Notes: a model not told the origin generated them from the sequence alone. DNA of 64,000 nt from Pleurodeles waltl (GCF_031143425.1 NC_090447.1:22355426-22419425), one strand, 5' to 3'; counted from the first letter of the stretch, positions 10,270 through 23,010 are shown. Numbers and translations are program-made.

Positions 10270-10574
10270 AGTGTGTGTATTTTGAGCGCGGCGGTTAGTA
10301 CCGCCAATGGAATACCGGGGTTGAAAGACCGCCGCGTGGATTCGTGTGTCGTGATAGTGTGGGCGTATTTCTGTTGCCGTGACGGTGGAGGTTTTTTTTC
10401 TGCCAGTTTATCACTGACCTTTGGTGTGGCAGACTTGTGTACGTGTCTGAATTTTGGCGGATTCCGAAATGTGGGTCATAATAGCTGTGGCGGAATTCCG
10501 CGGCTGCGGCGGTGTGTTGGTGGTCTTCTGCACGGCGGTAAGTGGCTTTTACCGCCAATGTTGTAATGAACGCC
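10270..10574 (-). repeat. Right terminus of Harbinger A with GGCGG/CCGCC motifs
   Basis: The right end mirrors the left in style: it finishes ACCGCCAATGTTGTAATGAA then CGCC, with GGCGGT, CGCGGC and CCGCC motifs spread over about 300 bp. The strict inverted repeat to the left end is about 24 bp with several mismatches; the rest is related only by motif content. Confidence 0.78.
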
Positions 10575-10577
10575 TAA

Positions 10578-11800
10578 GTCTTCTCTTTCCAAGCCCTTGG
10601 AGAGCACTTCTCAGCAGAGCCTGAGGGCAGCAAGGCAGCAGAGGAACAGCAAGGCAGCAGTCCTTTACAGCAAAGCAGTCAGGTGAGTCCTTTGAGCAGC
10701 TAGGCATCTTCTCTTGGCAGGTTCCAGATTCTGGTGCAGAGTTTCTTTATCAGGAAGTGTCTGAGTTGGTAGGGTCAGAGGCCCTATTTAAATACCCAAA
10801 TGTGCCTTTGAACTGGTGGAGACTTCAAAGAGTGACTTAGAAGTAGGTGGTGTGGCAGTCCATTGTGTGAGGGCAGGCCACTGACCTTTGACATGTAAGT
10901 GTCAGGACCTCCACCCTCCGTGCCCAAGAAGACCCATTCAGTTTCAGATGTGTGCAGGCGTGACTGAGCATCCTGTGTTTGGGGTTGTCTGAGTGAAATG
11001 CACAAGGGAGCTGTCAACTAACCCAGCCAGATGTGGATTATAAGGCACAGAAGGATTTAAGTGCAGAGAAATGTTCACTTTCTAAAAGCGGAATTTCTAT
11101 TAAATCCAACTTCACCAGTCAGCAGGATTTTGTATTACCATTCTGGCCATACTAAATATGGCCTTGTTACTCCTTTTCAGATCAGAATCTACTACTCAAA
11201 CAGTCCATGACAGTAGCCCCAAAGTTAGCCTATGAAAGGAGAAGCCCTCACAGCAGTGTAAAACAAATTTAGGAGTTTTACACTACCAGGACATATACAC
11301 TACACAGGTACATCTTCTGCATTTTACCTACATAGCACCTTCCCCAATGGGTTACCTAGGGCCTACCTTAGGGGTGACATGTATGTAGAAAAAGGGCAGT
11401 TTAAGGCTTGGCAAGTACTTTTAAATGCCAAGTTGAAGTGGCATTGGAACTGCACACACAGGCCTTGCAATGGCAGGCCTGAGGCATGGGTAAGGTGCTA
11501 CTTATGTGGGTGGCACAATCAGTGCTGCAGGCCCACGAGTAGCAGTTAATTTACATGTCCTAGGCACATGTAGTGCTCTGAACTGGGGACTTACAAGTAG
11601 GTTAAATAAGCCAATTGGGATTGTACCAATGTCATCAAGTTTTAAGGGAGAGAGCATATGCAGTTTAGCACTGGTTAGCAGTGGTAAAGTGAGCAGAGTC
11701 CTCAAAGCAGCAAAAACTGTTTCCTAAAAGTGGAGGGAGGCAGGCAAAAAGTTAGGGGTGACCACCCTAAGACTGTCAGGACTGTTAGGTCCACCTACAA
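10578..11800. repeat. Right part of the LTR-like repeat split by Harbinger A
   Basis: This is the presumed continuation of the repeat at 2172-3066. It contains a TATTTAAATA core-promoter-like box at about 10787 and ends near a palindromic GGACTGTTAGGTCC at about 11780. No coding frame of note is present. LTR identity is inferred from structure, not shown by a second copy in this window. Confidence 0.45.
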
Positions 11801-12134
11801 ACATATCATTCATGCATGGTAGCAATACTCCTCTGGAGTAAATTTACTTACCTAAAACTTGCAACTACGCAAACCGCAGGTCGACCACTGCCAAAACCGC
11901 AACAGCAAAGGAAGCAAAACTTTGAACTAGAACAAAAAAGAGAAATAAACTGTTATAAACACAAATGCAAATACTTTGTCAGTTGATAAACACCCCGCCA
12001 CCAAACATGTAGAAATTTTCCCTGGTGTCTAGTAGTCTACAGGGACATATGGGCCTAAAAAAACTAGGTCGAAATGGCTACCAGTACTGTGCTGAATCCC
12101 TTGCCCAAGGGGCCACCCCCCCACACAAAGCACA
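11801..12134. other. Unassigned AT-rich sequence passing into a diverged minisatellite unit
   Basis: The first 200 bp have no recognisable content. From about 12015 the sequence becomes a diverged unit of the minisatellite that resumes at 15048, with CCCTGGTGTCTAGTAGTCTA and CCCTTGCCCAAGGGGCCACC. It is cut at 12134 by the solo LTR. Confidence 0.5.
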
Positions 12135-15047
12135 TGTAGGAGGCTGGCCTGGCTTATAGTGGGTACCTTGTGGTACTTACACCTTGTGACAGGTCCAGTT
12201 TTCCCTTATTAGTAGATTAGAAGTGTTCTAGCAGCTTAGGCTGATAGAGGTAGCTATAGCAGAGCAGCTTAGGCTGAAATAGGAGACATGTAAAGCTCCT
12301 ACTATACCACTTATATCACTTGGCACTATATCATGAAAAACACAATACTCAGAGTTACTAAAAATAAAGGTACTTTATTTTAGTGACAATATGCCAAAAG
12401 TATCTCAGAGGATATACTTCCTTAGGAGGTAAGTAAAATACACAAAATATACCCGCAAACCAAAATCAGGTAAGTAAACAGTTAGAAAAGTAGTGCAAAC
12501 ACTGTAGAACACAATAGAATGCAATAGGAGAAAATAGGCCTAAGGGCAACACAAACCATATACTCCAAAAGTGGAATGCGAACCATGAATGGACCCCAGG
12601 CCTAGTGTAGTGTGTAGAATGTCACTGGGAGTGTAAGAAATCACTAAGGTTGTCCAAGATACCCCAACCCAAGACCCTGAAAAGTAGGAGTAAATTTACC
12701 CTACTACCAAAGAAAGACAGCAAAGTCGAGATAGGGGATTCTACAAATACAACAACTGACTGCAAAACACTGAAGATGGATTCCTGGACCTGAGGACCTG
12801 TAAAGAAAGGGAACCAAGTCCAAGAGTCATGCAAGTGTCCAGGGGGAGCAGGAGCCCACTAAACCCCGGATGAAGGTGCAAAAGGGCTGCCTCTGGGTGG
12901 AAGATGCCAAAGATTCTGCAACAACAGAAGGTGCCAGGACGTTCTCCTTTGGTCAGAAGATGTCCCACGGCGTGCTGGAGGATGCAGAGTTTTTTCCACG
13001 CAGAAATACCGCAAACAAGCCTTCCTAGCTGCAGGAGTCACGGTTGAAGGTTTTGGGTGCAGCCAGGGCCCAGGAAGGACCAGGAGGTCACCCCTTGGAG
13101 GAGGAGACAGAGGGGGTGTTCAGCAAGACGAAGAGCCCATGCAGAAGCAGGCAGCACCCACCGAAGCACCTGAACAGGCATTCAGAATATCTGAGCATGA
13201 CGGTCAACTCAGCACATCAAAAGGGGGGTCCTACGAAGTTGGAGTCCAACTCAGCGAGTGGGGCAATGCAGGACAGAGTGCTGGGGACCTGGGCTAGGCC
13301 GTGCATGAAGGAAGTCTTGCAAAAGTGCACGGAAGCCAGAGCAGCTGCAGTTCATGCAGTGCACAGGATTGCTGTCTGGCGCGGGGAGGCAAGGGCTTAC
13401 CTCCACCAAATTTGGACAGAAGGGCCACTGGACTGTCGGGGACACTTGGATCCAGCTCTTGTGTTCCAGGGACCACGCTTGTCAAGATGAGAGGGGACCC
13501 AGAGCACTGGTGATGCAGAGGTTTGGTGCCTGTGTTAGCAGGGGGATGATTCCGACGACCCACGGGAGATTTCTTCTTGGCTTCCAGTGCAGGGTGAAGG
13601 CAGACAGCCCTCAGAGCATGCACCACCAGGAAACAGACGAGAAAGCCTGCAGGATGAGGTGCTACAATGTTGCTGGTAGTCTTCTTGCTACTTTGTTACG
13701 GTTTTGCAGGCGCCCTGGAGCAGTCAGCGGTCGATCCTTGGCAGAAGTCGAAGAGGGAAGTGCAGAGGAACTCTGGTGAGCTCTTGCATTCGTTATCTGA
13801 TGAGATACCCACAGGAGAGACCCTAAATAGCCCTCAGAGGAGGATTGGCTACAGAAAAAGGTAAGCACCTATCAAGAGGGGTCTCTGACATCACCTGCTG
13901 GCACTTGCCACTCAGACGTGTCCATTGTGCCCTCACACCTACACACTGGAGGAGCTTTGGGCACTCCCCTTCCCTTTGTCCAGTTTCGCGCCAGAGCCGG
14001 GCTGGGGGGATCCCTGAACAGGTGTAGACTGACTTATGCAAGGAGGGCACCATCTGTGCCCTTCAAAGCATTTCCAAAGGCCAGGAGAGGCTACTCCTCT
14101 CAGGCCCTTCACACCTATTTCCAAAGGGAGAGGGTGTGACACCCTCTCTCAGAGGAAATCCTTTGTTCTGCCTTCCTGGGACTGTGCTGCTCAGGCCCCA
14201 GGGTGGCAGAAACCTGTCTGAGGGTTGGCAGCAGCTGTAGCTGCAGAGAAAACCCCGGAGAGTTAGTTTGGCAGTACCCAGGCTCCATGCTGGAGCCCCA
14301 GGGATGCATGGAATTGTCCCCCCAATACCAGAATGGTATTGGGGGTGACAATTCCAAGATCCTAGACATGTTACATGGCCATCTTTGGAGTTACCATGGT
14401 GACGCTACATATAGGTATTGACCTATATGTAGTGCACATGTGTAATGGTGTCCCCACACTCACAAAGTCTGGGGAATTTGCCCAGAACAATGTGGGGGCA
14501 CCTTGGCTAGTGCCAGGGTGCCCTCACACTAAGTAACTTTGCACCTAACCTTCCCTAAGTGAAGGTTAGACATATAGGTGACTTATAAGTTACTTAAGTG
14601 CAGTGTAAAATGGCTGTGAAATATTGTGGACGTTATTTAACTCAGGATGCAGTGGCAGTCCTGTGTAAGAAATGTCTGAGCTCCCTATGGGAAGCAAAAT
14701 AAATGCTGCAGCCCATAGGGATCTCCTGGAACCCCAATACCCTGGGAACCTAGGTACCATATACTAGGGAATTATAAGGGTGTTCCAGTGTGCCAATCAG
14801 AATTGGTAAAATTAGTCACTAGCCTGCAGTGACAATTTTGTAAAGCAGAGAGAGCATAAGCACTGACGTTCTGGTTAGCAGAGCCTCAGTGATACAGTTA
14901 GGCACCACACAGGGAACACATACAGGGAATACTTTATGAGCACTGGGGTCCTGGTTAGCAGGATCCCAGTGACACAGGCAAAATAAACATACATACACAC
15001 AAGTAAAAATGGGGGTAACATGCCAGGCAAGATGGTACTTTCCTACA
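12135..15047 (-). mobile_element. Solo LTR, Gmr1-like family, 2.9 kb
   Basis: A 2913-bp block runs from TGTAGGAGGCTGG to GTACTTTCCTACA on the plus strand and is flanked by a perfect 5-bp duplication GCACA (12130-12134 and 15048-15052). The same sequence in plus orientation forms the LTR at 30926-35193 next to Gmr1-like gag, which fixes the family and shows this copy is reversed. The ends TGTAGGA/TCCTACA are an extended TG/CA inverted repeat. No internal region is present, so LTR-LTR recombination removed it. A CCAAT-like box (GGATTGG on plus) and a TATTTAGGG box lie at about 13820-13850, the likely promoter. Frames inside are short and not coding. Confidence 0.9.
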
Positions 15048-16260
15048 GCACACACACAAGATCCCTGGTGTGAAGTGGATTCTGCCACCCCACCCCCTTG
15101 GGGCAGATAGGCCTAAAAAAAAAACAGTGTTTTTCCCCCTTTTGGGGGGTGACCCTTGCCCAAGGGGCTGCCCCACACACAAAAAAAACAAAGCACACAA
15201 AATCCCTGGCGTCATCGGGGCTTCTACTCCGTAGGGGCAGATCGGCTTAAAAAATAATGAGCCGATCTGCCCCCAGGGGGGCATAAATGGTGTAAAACAT
15301 TATGGCCCTTTAGGGAGGTGACCCTTGCCCAAGGGGCCACCCCCCACACAAAAAAACACACACACACACACATACACACACAAAGTGCCTAGTGGATTCT
15401 GCACCCCTTGGTGACAGATTGGCCCAATACAAATAGGCTGATACTGCCCAACAGTGTTTTTTCACCTTTGGGGGGGGCGACCCTTGCCCAAGGGGCCGCC
15501 CTCCCACACAACAAAAACAAACCGCACAAAATCCCTGGCATTGTTGTGGCTTCTATCCACCCTGGGGGCAGATCAGCTTAAAAATAATGAGCTGATTTGC
15601 CCCCAAGGGGGGCAGAAATGTCATAGAACAATATGCCCCCTTAGGGAGGCGCCCCTTGCCCAAGAGGCCACCCCCCCACACAAAAACACGCACACATGCA
15701 CACACAAACAAAATCCCTGCTGCCTATAGGATTCTGTACCCCTTGGGGTCACATGGGCCCACAAAAAATAGGCCGGTCTGACCCCAAGGGTGGCAGAACT
15801 GCCCAACAGTGTTTTTCCCCCTTCGGGGGGTGACCCTTGCCCAAGGGGACACCCCCCACACAAAAAAACACACACAAACAAAATCCATGGTGCCTAGTGG
15901 ATTCTGCCCGCTTTGGGAGCAGATGGGCCCAAAAAAATACGCCGATCTGCCCCCAAGGGGGGCAAAACTGCCCAACAGTGTTTTTCCCCCTTTGGGGGGG
16001 TGACCCTTGTCCAAGGGGCCACACCTCCACACAAAAATAAACAAACCACATATCATCCCTGGGATTGTTGTGGCTTCTACCCCCCCGGGGGCAGATCAGT
16101 TAAAACATAATGAGCTGATCTGCCTCCGGGGGGGGGCAGAAATGGCTTAAAACATTATGCCCCCTTGTGGGAGTTTCCGTTGCCCAAGGGGCTGCCCCCT
16201 CCACACAAAAAACAAGCACACACACACATGCACACAAAAAAAATCCCTGGTACCTAGTGG
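15048..16260. repeat. Minisatellite, about seven units of 160-185 bp
   Basis: Each unit carries TGACCCTTGCCCAAGGGGCC, a CACACA-rich stretch, CCCTGGTGCCTAGTGGATTC, and a pair of inverted blocks GGGGGCAGATCGGCT and AGCCGATCTGCCCCC around an A-rich loop. The first element falls at about 15151, 15320, 15479, 15649, 15832, 16002 and 16186, so the period varies from 159 to 184 bp. A further unit precedes the solo LTR, showing the LTR landed inside the array. Confidence 0.9.
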
Positions 16261-16610
16261 GCATTCCTTCTGCCCGATCGCATCTCGATCGGGCTGCAGG
16301 AATGCTAAAAGAGACATCAAGGGAAAGGAAAACACTTTCCTTCCGCCGATGCCTCTTTTGAAGCAATCCCTCCCTGGGCAGAGGAAAAACATACCTTCTT
16401 CCTTGTGGACGCGCTCGAAGCAAATGGGGGCCTCTAATAATGTCAGCGTGCGATTAAATGTGGGGGCGGGGGTGGAAGGGGAGGCCCTCTGGGGGAGTGC
16501 TTCCCCATAGGGCTAGGTGCAGGAAGTAACAGTTACGTCCTCTGCACCCGAGTGGTGCTGCCGAGGATGTAACCGTTAAGTCCAAGGCACCCAAGAGGTT
16601 AAATGTGTAT
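16261..16610. other. GC-rich unassigned block with a perfect hairpin
   Basis: Positions about 16273-16296 form GCCCGATC-GCATCT-CGATCGGGC, a strong hairpin. The block ends with two related segments (GGAAGTAACAGTTACGTCC and GGATGTAACCGTTAAGTCC). It may be the end of the minisatellite's parent repeat. No gene is seen. Confidence 0.4.
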
Positions 16611-18850
16611 CAGTACATCACTAAAATTTGCATAAGTAGATACAATCACTTACTACAACCTTTGTGTTGGACGAATATGAACATGTTGCATTGTATGAAG
16701 CAAATACACTTGCTACTTATCAAAGGGATAAGTGTGGATTGGAGTCAGAGACCAAGCCCCAGAGACTGAGTGTGCATGATTGATGAATATATGTATTTTG
16801 ACTATAAAGCAGTTCCTAACGCTCCCAAGCTTGTAATGCACCACATATCATGCAGTCATTATGACAGCTGATGTAACTCACGCCACAGGTGGCTGATCTA
16901 AGCAAGGATCAACAATTCAACTATGATGTGACAACCAAATGATGCAAGTGTGAGTCTGTGAGTGTCAGACATGAGTGTCTGAGTAACCAGAATTAGTGTG
17001 AGTACAAAAACAACAATATTCCCCCAATGCTTGTACCAGGACTTATCAACACAGAGCAACTGCATATGAATACCTGTTTTGGGATGTGTATCCATTCACA
17101 TCCAGATTGTCACATACATTGCTCGACAATGGTTGTAGATAGCTGATGTGATCCCATTGCCAACCAGAAAGGTACTTGCCCATAGGGAATTAACCTAGTC
17201 AACATGTTGCCAAATACTGCGTGCAGTGCCAAAGGCAGGTACCTGACAAACTGTGCCGACATGCTAACTCCCAGGCAGTAAATCATGATGGCGACCATGG
17301 TATAGGAAACAACAGAATTTAACAACACTATAAATATTTCATTAAATCTAACTAAACTATTTGACCTAACTATTCTAACCTACACTACCTTATACTAATT
17401 TGTACCTACAACTATCGTAACTTAACCTAACTTATCCAATTTATTTAACATCACATGAAAACTTCACCTCACCCCCACTAAAACACATCTGTAGACAATG
17501 ACTACAGTAACTACAGCTATACATTAACTAACTAAACATCTGGGCCTAAACAAATAACTATTTTTTGTAACGTTTTTAAATTGTTAGTATTTTTTTTATT
17601 TTTATTTTTATAAACACATACCTAAAACATCACGCCCACTAAAAACACATAATAAAAACAACCCCCTAAATATAACCCACACCTAATGAAAACTACTATG
17701 TACTACAACTAACCTACACTACACTAACTTATCTAAAACGAACTAGCTAAAAACACCAACAAAAAAAGCAACCATATACAAGGGGAAGGGATGTAATGGT
17801 CCATTAAGCCCATCCTGCTCCTCAGGGTTAGGTGAATGCTTGCTTGATTTTATGGAGCAGAATGAGGATCATGTCCATCTTGTGCTCCAGGCTAGTTACA
17901 CAGTATTTTAGGTCTGCCACTTCCTTCCATATGTCCTTCTGAAAGTCTACAGAAAGTACATGTGCTGTGCCATGGGACGTGGATTGGCTAGTTGAAGTGG
18001 TGTTGGAAGTGGATGGACCTGCCCCTGCAGACTCAACCTTGTCAGTGGCCTGAGCCTTGCTACTGGTTGCTCTCTAATGTGGAGCCCCTTGGGGAAAGGC
18101 ACTCCAAGACACCCGTGCTTTTTCACTTTCAAATGTCTTCCCCATCTTCTTGAAGGTCTTCCACACCTGGCGTATGTGCTGATACCTTTCTACCCCCTGT
18201 TCATACTTCCTCTTCTGGGATGGGCTCATGTTCACTGTGTGAACATAAGCAATACATGTCATACAAACGTTTATTTTGCAAATGAACATCATTCATGTCA
18301 TGTAAATACGATCTGCAGACCTCACATGTTGCAGATCACAAATCACAATAACAACTTGACGGTCAAAGTAAACATACATCTGCTCAATATCCATCATCTT
18401 CACATTGATTATGGGCAAGGCACCAAGGCTAAGCTAATGTTGCACAATAGCAATGCCCTGTTTTGGGACATCTTCACATGACTATGTCATCAGTGAGTAT
18501 GGTTATGACAAATGCTATTTTGTGACCATGGAATGGCACACTCATCATGTTGCATTAACCATCAATGTCCCTTCTGCATGCTCCATTGCCGTTGGATCCA
18601 TTTGTCATTAGCCAAAGTCATTTGAGGAAGGACTGCAACTTAGATGTCTTGTATCACAACATTATGTGCCTGAAATGGCAAGGACACATATCTGGACACA
18701 ATGCTACATAGAATCTACATGTGCCAGGTATCATATATGAGAATGGAGGGTGGATAGCTCACTCACATCGCTCAGAGATGCATTAAACTACTCTCATATC
18801 AACTCCTGTCAGTACATGGTGGACTGTGCCATAACGTCTTGCATACTCCC
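16611..18850. other. Unassigned region, AT-rich, with low-complexity core
   Basis: Short frames on the minus strand (16898-17095, 17110-17328) show no family motif I recognise. Positions about 17330-17780 are low complexity, dominated by CTAACTA/CCTAACTT/AAAACAC words. A possible coding relic lies at 17880-18240 and is listed separately. It may be a decayed DNA transposon, but I cannot name it. Confidence 0.3.
17880..18240 (-). pseudogene. Unknown two-part helical protein relic
   Basis: On the minus strand a frame containing MSPSQKRKYEQGVERYQHIR and VWKTFKKMGKTFESEKAR reads to a stop at 18074. In the same direction a Ser/Thr/Gly-rich linker follows, then a helical, coiled-coil-like segment (LSVDFQKDIWKEVADLKYCV). 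The plan of basic helical head, Ser-rich linker and heptad-type tail resembles accessory proteins of DNA transposons. I do not recognise the family and see no catalytic motif. A stop separates the parts, so it is probably dead. Confidence 0.3.
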
Positions 18851-21597
18851 TGTAGGAGGCTGGCTTGGTTTGTAGTAGGTACTTGGGTACTTACACCTTA
18901 TACCAGGTCCAGTTATTCCTTATTAGTGAAATGTAGTAGTGTTCTAGCAGCTTAGGCTGATAAAGGTAGCTATAGCAGATCAGCTTAGGCTGAACTAGGA
19001 GACATGCAAAGCTCATGCAATACCAGGTATAGTTACACAGTACTTATACACAAGTAAAGACAATACTCAGTGTTACCAAAAATAAAGGTAGTTTATTTGG
19101 GTGACACAGTACAAAAAATACCTTAGAGGCAATAATCCTTTTGGAGGTAAGCATTATACACAATATATACACTAGACACCAAAATAAGGTGAGTAATTAG
19201 ACATAGGATAGTGCAAACAATAGGAAATGCTACAGAATGCAATGGGAAAAAATAGGTCTAGGGGCAACACAAACCATATACTAAGAAAGTGGAATGCGAA
19301 TCACAAATTCCCCCTAGACAAGTGTAGTGTGTGCAGAATCGTTGGGAGAGTAATAATACAGTAAAGGTAAGTAAATTATCCCACCCCAGAGCCCAGAAAA
19401 GCAGGAGTAAAGTACTGCAAGTTTCCTTAGGACACACTACACCTCATGATTGGAATTATTGCAAGAACCAACCAAGTCTGCAAACATCAAACAGTGGATT
19501 CCTGGACCTGAAGTCCTGCAAAAGAAGGAGACCAAATCCAGAAGTCGAAAGAAGTTCCAGGAAGGACAGGAGCCCCTGCCAACCCAGAAGAGGGTGCAAA
19601 AGAAGAGTCCCTGGTTGGATGAAGACTGCAGAAATGCACCCTAGGAAGATGCCAGTGGGTTCCTGCATGATGCAAAGGATGTCCCATGTCGTGAAGTTGG
19701 ATGCATGTTAGTTTTGGCACTGGATTCCTCTAACAAGCCTTAGTTCTGGCAAAGTCGTGTTTTGCGTGAACTAGGTGCTATCTGGACCCAGGAGGGACCT
19801 GGGGACCTCAACTTTGTGTGAGGAGGAAGAGGGGGCTCTCAGCACTTCAGAGAGCCCTCAGAACACCAGATAAAACCCACGGGAGTCCCAGGACACCGGG
19901 ACAAAGGAGGTGCAAAATGCAGTTGGTGCAGCACTGCACAGGAAGGTCCCATGCCCCGAAGAACAACTCAGCGAGTTGAGCATCACAGGATAGGGTGCTG
20001 GGGACCTGGGCCAGGCTGTGCACAAAGGAATTTTGCAAATAATGCACAGAGGCCTCAGGAGATGAAGAAGACGTGGTGCACAGGAGTACTGTCGTTCTGG
20101 GGGAAGGCAAGGTCTTACCGCCTCAAAATTGTGACAGCAGGTCCTCAGGACAGTTGGAACACCCTCTGTGTTCCAAGGAGCACGCTCGTTGCTGTGAGAT
20201 GAATCCAACAGAACCGGTCATCAACTTAGAAGGTGCCTGCGTTAGCAGGGGAGTGACTCCACGGGAGATTTCTTCGGTCCTTCTGGTGCAGGTTGATGAC
20301 AGGGAGTCTTCAGAGAGTGCACACCATGGAAACTGTTGCAGTTGGTGGCTGGAGCTGAAGTTGCAGAAGAAAAGTATCCCTTGTGGATATTTTGTTGCTG
20401 TTACAGTGGTTCCTGGAGCAGGCTGCGGTTGATCTGAGGTCAGAGGATGAAGCAGTAGTTGCAGAGGCTTCCTGCTGGAAACTTGCAAGTAGAATCTGAA
20501 GAGAACCCACAGGAGACACCCTAAATAGCCCTGAAAGGGGATTGGCTACCTTTACAGGTGAGGACCCATCAGGGGGGGTCTCTGACGTCACCTGCTGGCA
20601 CTGGCCACTCAGAGGCCTCCAGAGTGCCCCCACACCCTGCAAAATAAAATGGCTGAAGTCTGGGACACACTGGAGGAGCTCTGGGCACCACCCCGGGGTG
20701 GTGACGGACAGGGGAATGGTCACTTCCCTTTCCTTTGTCCAGTTTCGTGCCAGAGCAGGGGACAAGGGGTCCCTGGACCAGTGTAGACTGGCTTATGCAA
20801 GGAGAGCACCATCTGTGCCCTTCAAAGCATTTCTAGAGGCTGGGGGAGGCTACCCCACCCCAGCCTGTAACACCTATTTCCAATGGGGGAGGGTGTAACA
20901 CCCTGCTCCCACAGAAAATGCTTTGTACTGCCTTCCTGGGACTGAGCTGCTCAGACCCCAGGAGGGCAGATCCCTGTCTGTGAGGTCGCAGCAGCTGTAT
21001 CTGCATTGCAAGCCTCAGAGAGCTGGTTTGGCAGTACTGGGGGTCCATGGTGGAGCCCCCAGGATGCATGGAATTGGCTCCCCAATACCAGACTTGGAAT
21101 GGACGGACAATTCCATGATCTTAGACACCTTACATGGCCATATTCAGAGTTACCATTTTGCATGCGTGTAATGGCGTACCCGCACTCACAAAGTTCCGAG
21201 AATTGGCCCTGAACTATGAGGGGACACCTTTGCTAGTGCAATGGTGACCTCACACTTAGTAACTTTGCAACTAACCTTCATTAAATGAAGGTTAGACATA
21301 TAGGTGACTTATAAGTTACTTAAGTGCAGTGAAAATGGCTGTGAAATAGTGTGTGCACTATTTCACGCAGGCTGCAGTGGCAGTCCTGTGAAAGGGTTTG
21401 TCTGAGCTCCATATGGGTGGCAAAAGAAATGCTTCAGCCCATAAGGATCTCCTGGAACCCCAATGCCCTGGGTACCTAGGTACTATATAGTAGGGACTTA
21501 TGGGGGGTCCAGTGTGCCAGTTGAAATTGGTAAATGAAGACACTAGCCTATAGTGACAAATTTAAAAGTAGAGAGAGCATAAGCACTGAGGTTCTGG
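18851..21597 (-). mobile_element. Gmr1-like LTR, reversed and truncated
   Basis: The left end TGTAGGAGGCTGGCTTGG matches the solo LTR at 12135, and homology continues to CATAAGCACTGAGGTTCTGG at about 21597, about 250 bp short of the LTR's other end. There it switches abruptly into gag sequence in the opposite orientation. Content otherwise matches the other copies, including the GGATTGGCTACC/TAAATAGCCC promoter region at about 20520. No 5-bp duplication links its left flank (CTCCC) to the right flank of the plus LTR at 28437 (GAAGT). Confidence 0.85.
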
Positions 21598-22167
21598 TTG
21601 AATAATTGTGTGTCAGACTTGTTGCAGCAGTATCTTGTGGACTCAGATCTGACTTTTCCCCAAGAATTGGGAAAGAAGGCTGACAAATGGGTCAGAACAA
21701 GGGTGAGCAGAAAAGCTCATACAGGGGGTGACAAGAATGGAAAGAAGAAGGATGGTAAGTCACATGACAAGGGTGGGGACAAAGATAAGAAATCATCAGA
21801 GTCTTCATCAGACCCACAAAAATCCTCTGGTGGTGGTTGGTCCAAATCCTTCTCCCACAAAGATAATAAACCTTGCTGTTATTTGTGTAGAGTCAAAGGC
21901 CATTGGACAACTGACAGTCATTGTCCAAAGACAAATACCAAACCTCACACCAACACAACTGCAACCACTACTGCCTCTAGTAATAGCAGTGGTGGTGGGA
22001 AACACACTACTAATAGCCAATGTAAGGGTGTAGCTGGGCTCACCATTGGTAATGTAGTTGGGGTTGGTCTAGATAGGGAGATCACTGAGGCTGTTTTAGT
22101 CTCTGATGGTGGCATTGACCTACCCACTTTAGTTGCTTGTCACCTTAACATGAATAGGTACAAGTAA
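21598..22167 (+). pseudogene. Gmr1-like gag, 5'-truncated
   Basis: The frame begins inside gag at NNCVSDLLQQYLVDSDL, in the SCAN-like C-terminal capsid region, so the ATG at its start is only a junction effect. A basic linker follows, then a zinc knuckle CYLCRVKGHWTTDSHC (CX2CX4HX6C) at about residues 93-108, then a Thr/Ser/Asn-rich tail. It matches 36600-37170 closely. Upstream gag and leader are lost at the fusion with the reversed LTR. It would have been structural protein of the retrotransposon particle. Confidence 0.85.
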
Positions 22168-22984
22168 GTACCCCTGATTAATAGTGTTCAGGTTGAGGCC
22201 TACAGGGTCACAGGTGCCAGTGTCACAATGGTGGTGGGAAAACTGGTTTCCCCTGAGCAACACCTACTTGGTCACCAGTGCCTAGTGACAGATGCCCATA
22301 GCAACTCTGTAAGTCACCCTATGGCTTTTGTGAACCTCAACTGGGGAGGGGGGTCACTGGTCCAAAGAAAGTTGTGGTAGCCATTGATTTACCTGTAGAA
22401 TGTCTCCTAGGCAATGATTTGGAGACTTCAACTTGGGCTGAAGTGGAGTTGGAGGCCCATGCAGCAATGCTGGGCATTCCCGGGCATACCTTTGCTCTTA
22501 CCAGGACTCAGGCCAAGAAGCAAAAAGGACAAGGAAACTTGAATCCTGGAACAATGGACCAAGTGCTCCCAAAAACTAGGTGTGGGAAGGGCAAACCCTT
22601 GTCCACTATCCCTCCCTCCACAGATGAAACCCCTTTTGAGGAAGAGGAATTCTCTCCTTGTGCAGAACCTACATCAGAGGAGCAGGAAGCTGATACAACT
22701 GAGCTTTTGGATGTAGGGGGGCCTACTAGGGAAGAGCTGAGTGTGGCACACCAAACCTGTCCCACATTGGAGGGCCTCAGACAGCAAGCTGTCAAACGGC
22801 AAAATGGTGATGTCACTGACACACACAGAGTTTATTGGGAGAATAATCTCCTTTATACTGAAGCAAGGGACTCTAAACCTGGTGCCACCAGGAGACTGGT
22901 CATCCCCCTTCAGTATAGGGAATTCCTGCTAACTCTGGCTCATGACATCCCTTTAGCTGGGCATTTAGGCCAGAGTAAAACATG
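22168..22984 (+). pseudogene. Gmr1-like protease remnant and integrase N-terminal region
   Basis: About 22170-22370 corresponds to the aspartic protease, but the usual DTG triad region reads YRVTGASVTMV, so the catalytic Asp is replaced. The following frame (ATG 22374) contains IDLPVECLLGNDLET, ALTRTQAKKQKGQGN and an acidic linker, then enters the integrase zinc-binding region at HDIPLAGHLGQSK. It is broken at 22984 by a 1.7-kb insertion. The integrase resumes at 24708. Confidence 0.8.
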
Positions 22985-23010
22985 CAACAATACTGAGGCA
23001 CTCGTTGCTG

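Larger units (their letters stand above)
3067..10574 (+). mobile_element. Harbinger element A (7.5 kb, three-gene type, defective)
   Basis: This is a PIF/Harbinger DNA transposon bounded by GGGGGTCATTACAAC on the left and the imperfect inverse GTTGTAATGAACGCC on the right. It is flanked by the 3-bp duplication TAA (3064-3066 and 10575-10577), the hallmark of the superfamily. From the left it holds transposase exon 1, three tandem arrays, a Myb/SANT-like gene M1 (minus), the transposase catalytic region (plus) and a second Myb/SANT-like gene M2 (minus). Compared with element B it lacks about 1 kb that covered M1 exon 1, part of M1 exon 2 and the start of transposase exon 2. Noncoding 7970-8448 and 9271-9595 are a spacer and an M2 intron. 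Confidence 0.92.

Noticed and set aside
13044..13513. Several 60-148 codon frames in the solo LTR
   Set aside because: Present on both strands without motif or conservation in the sibling LTRs; noncoding LTR sequence.
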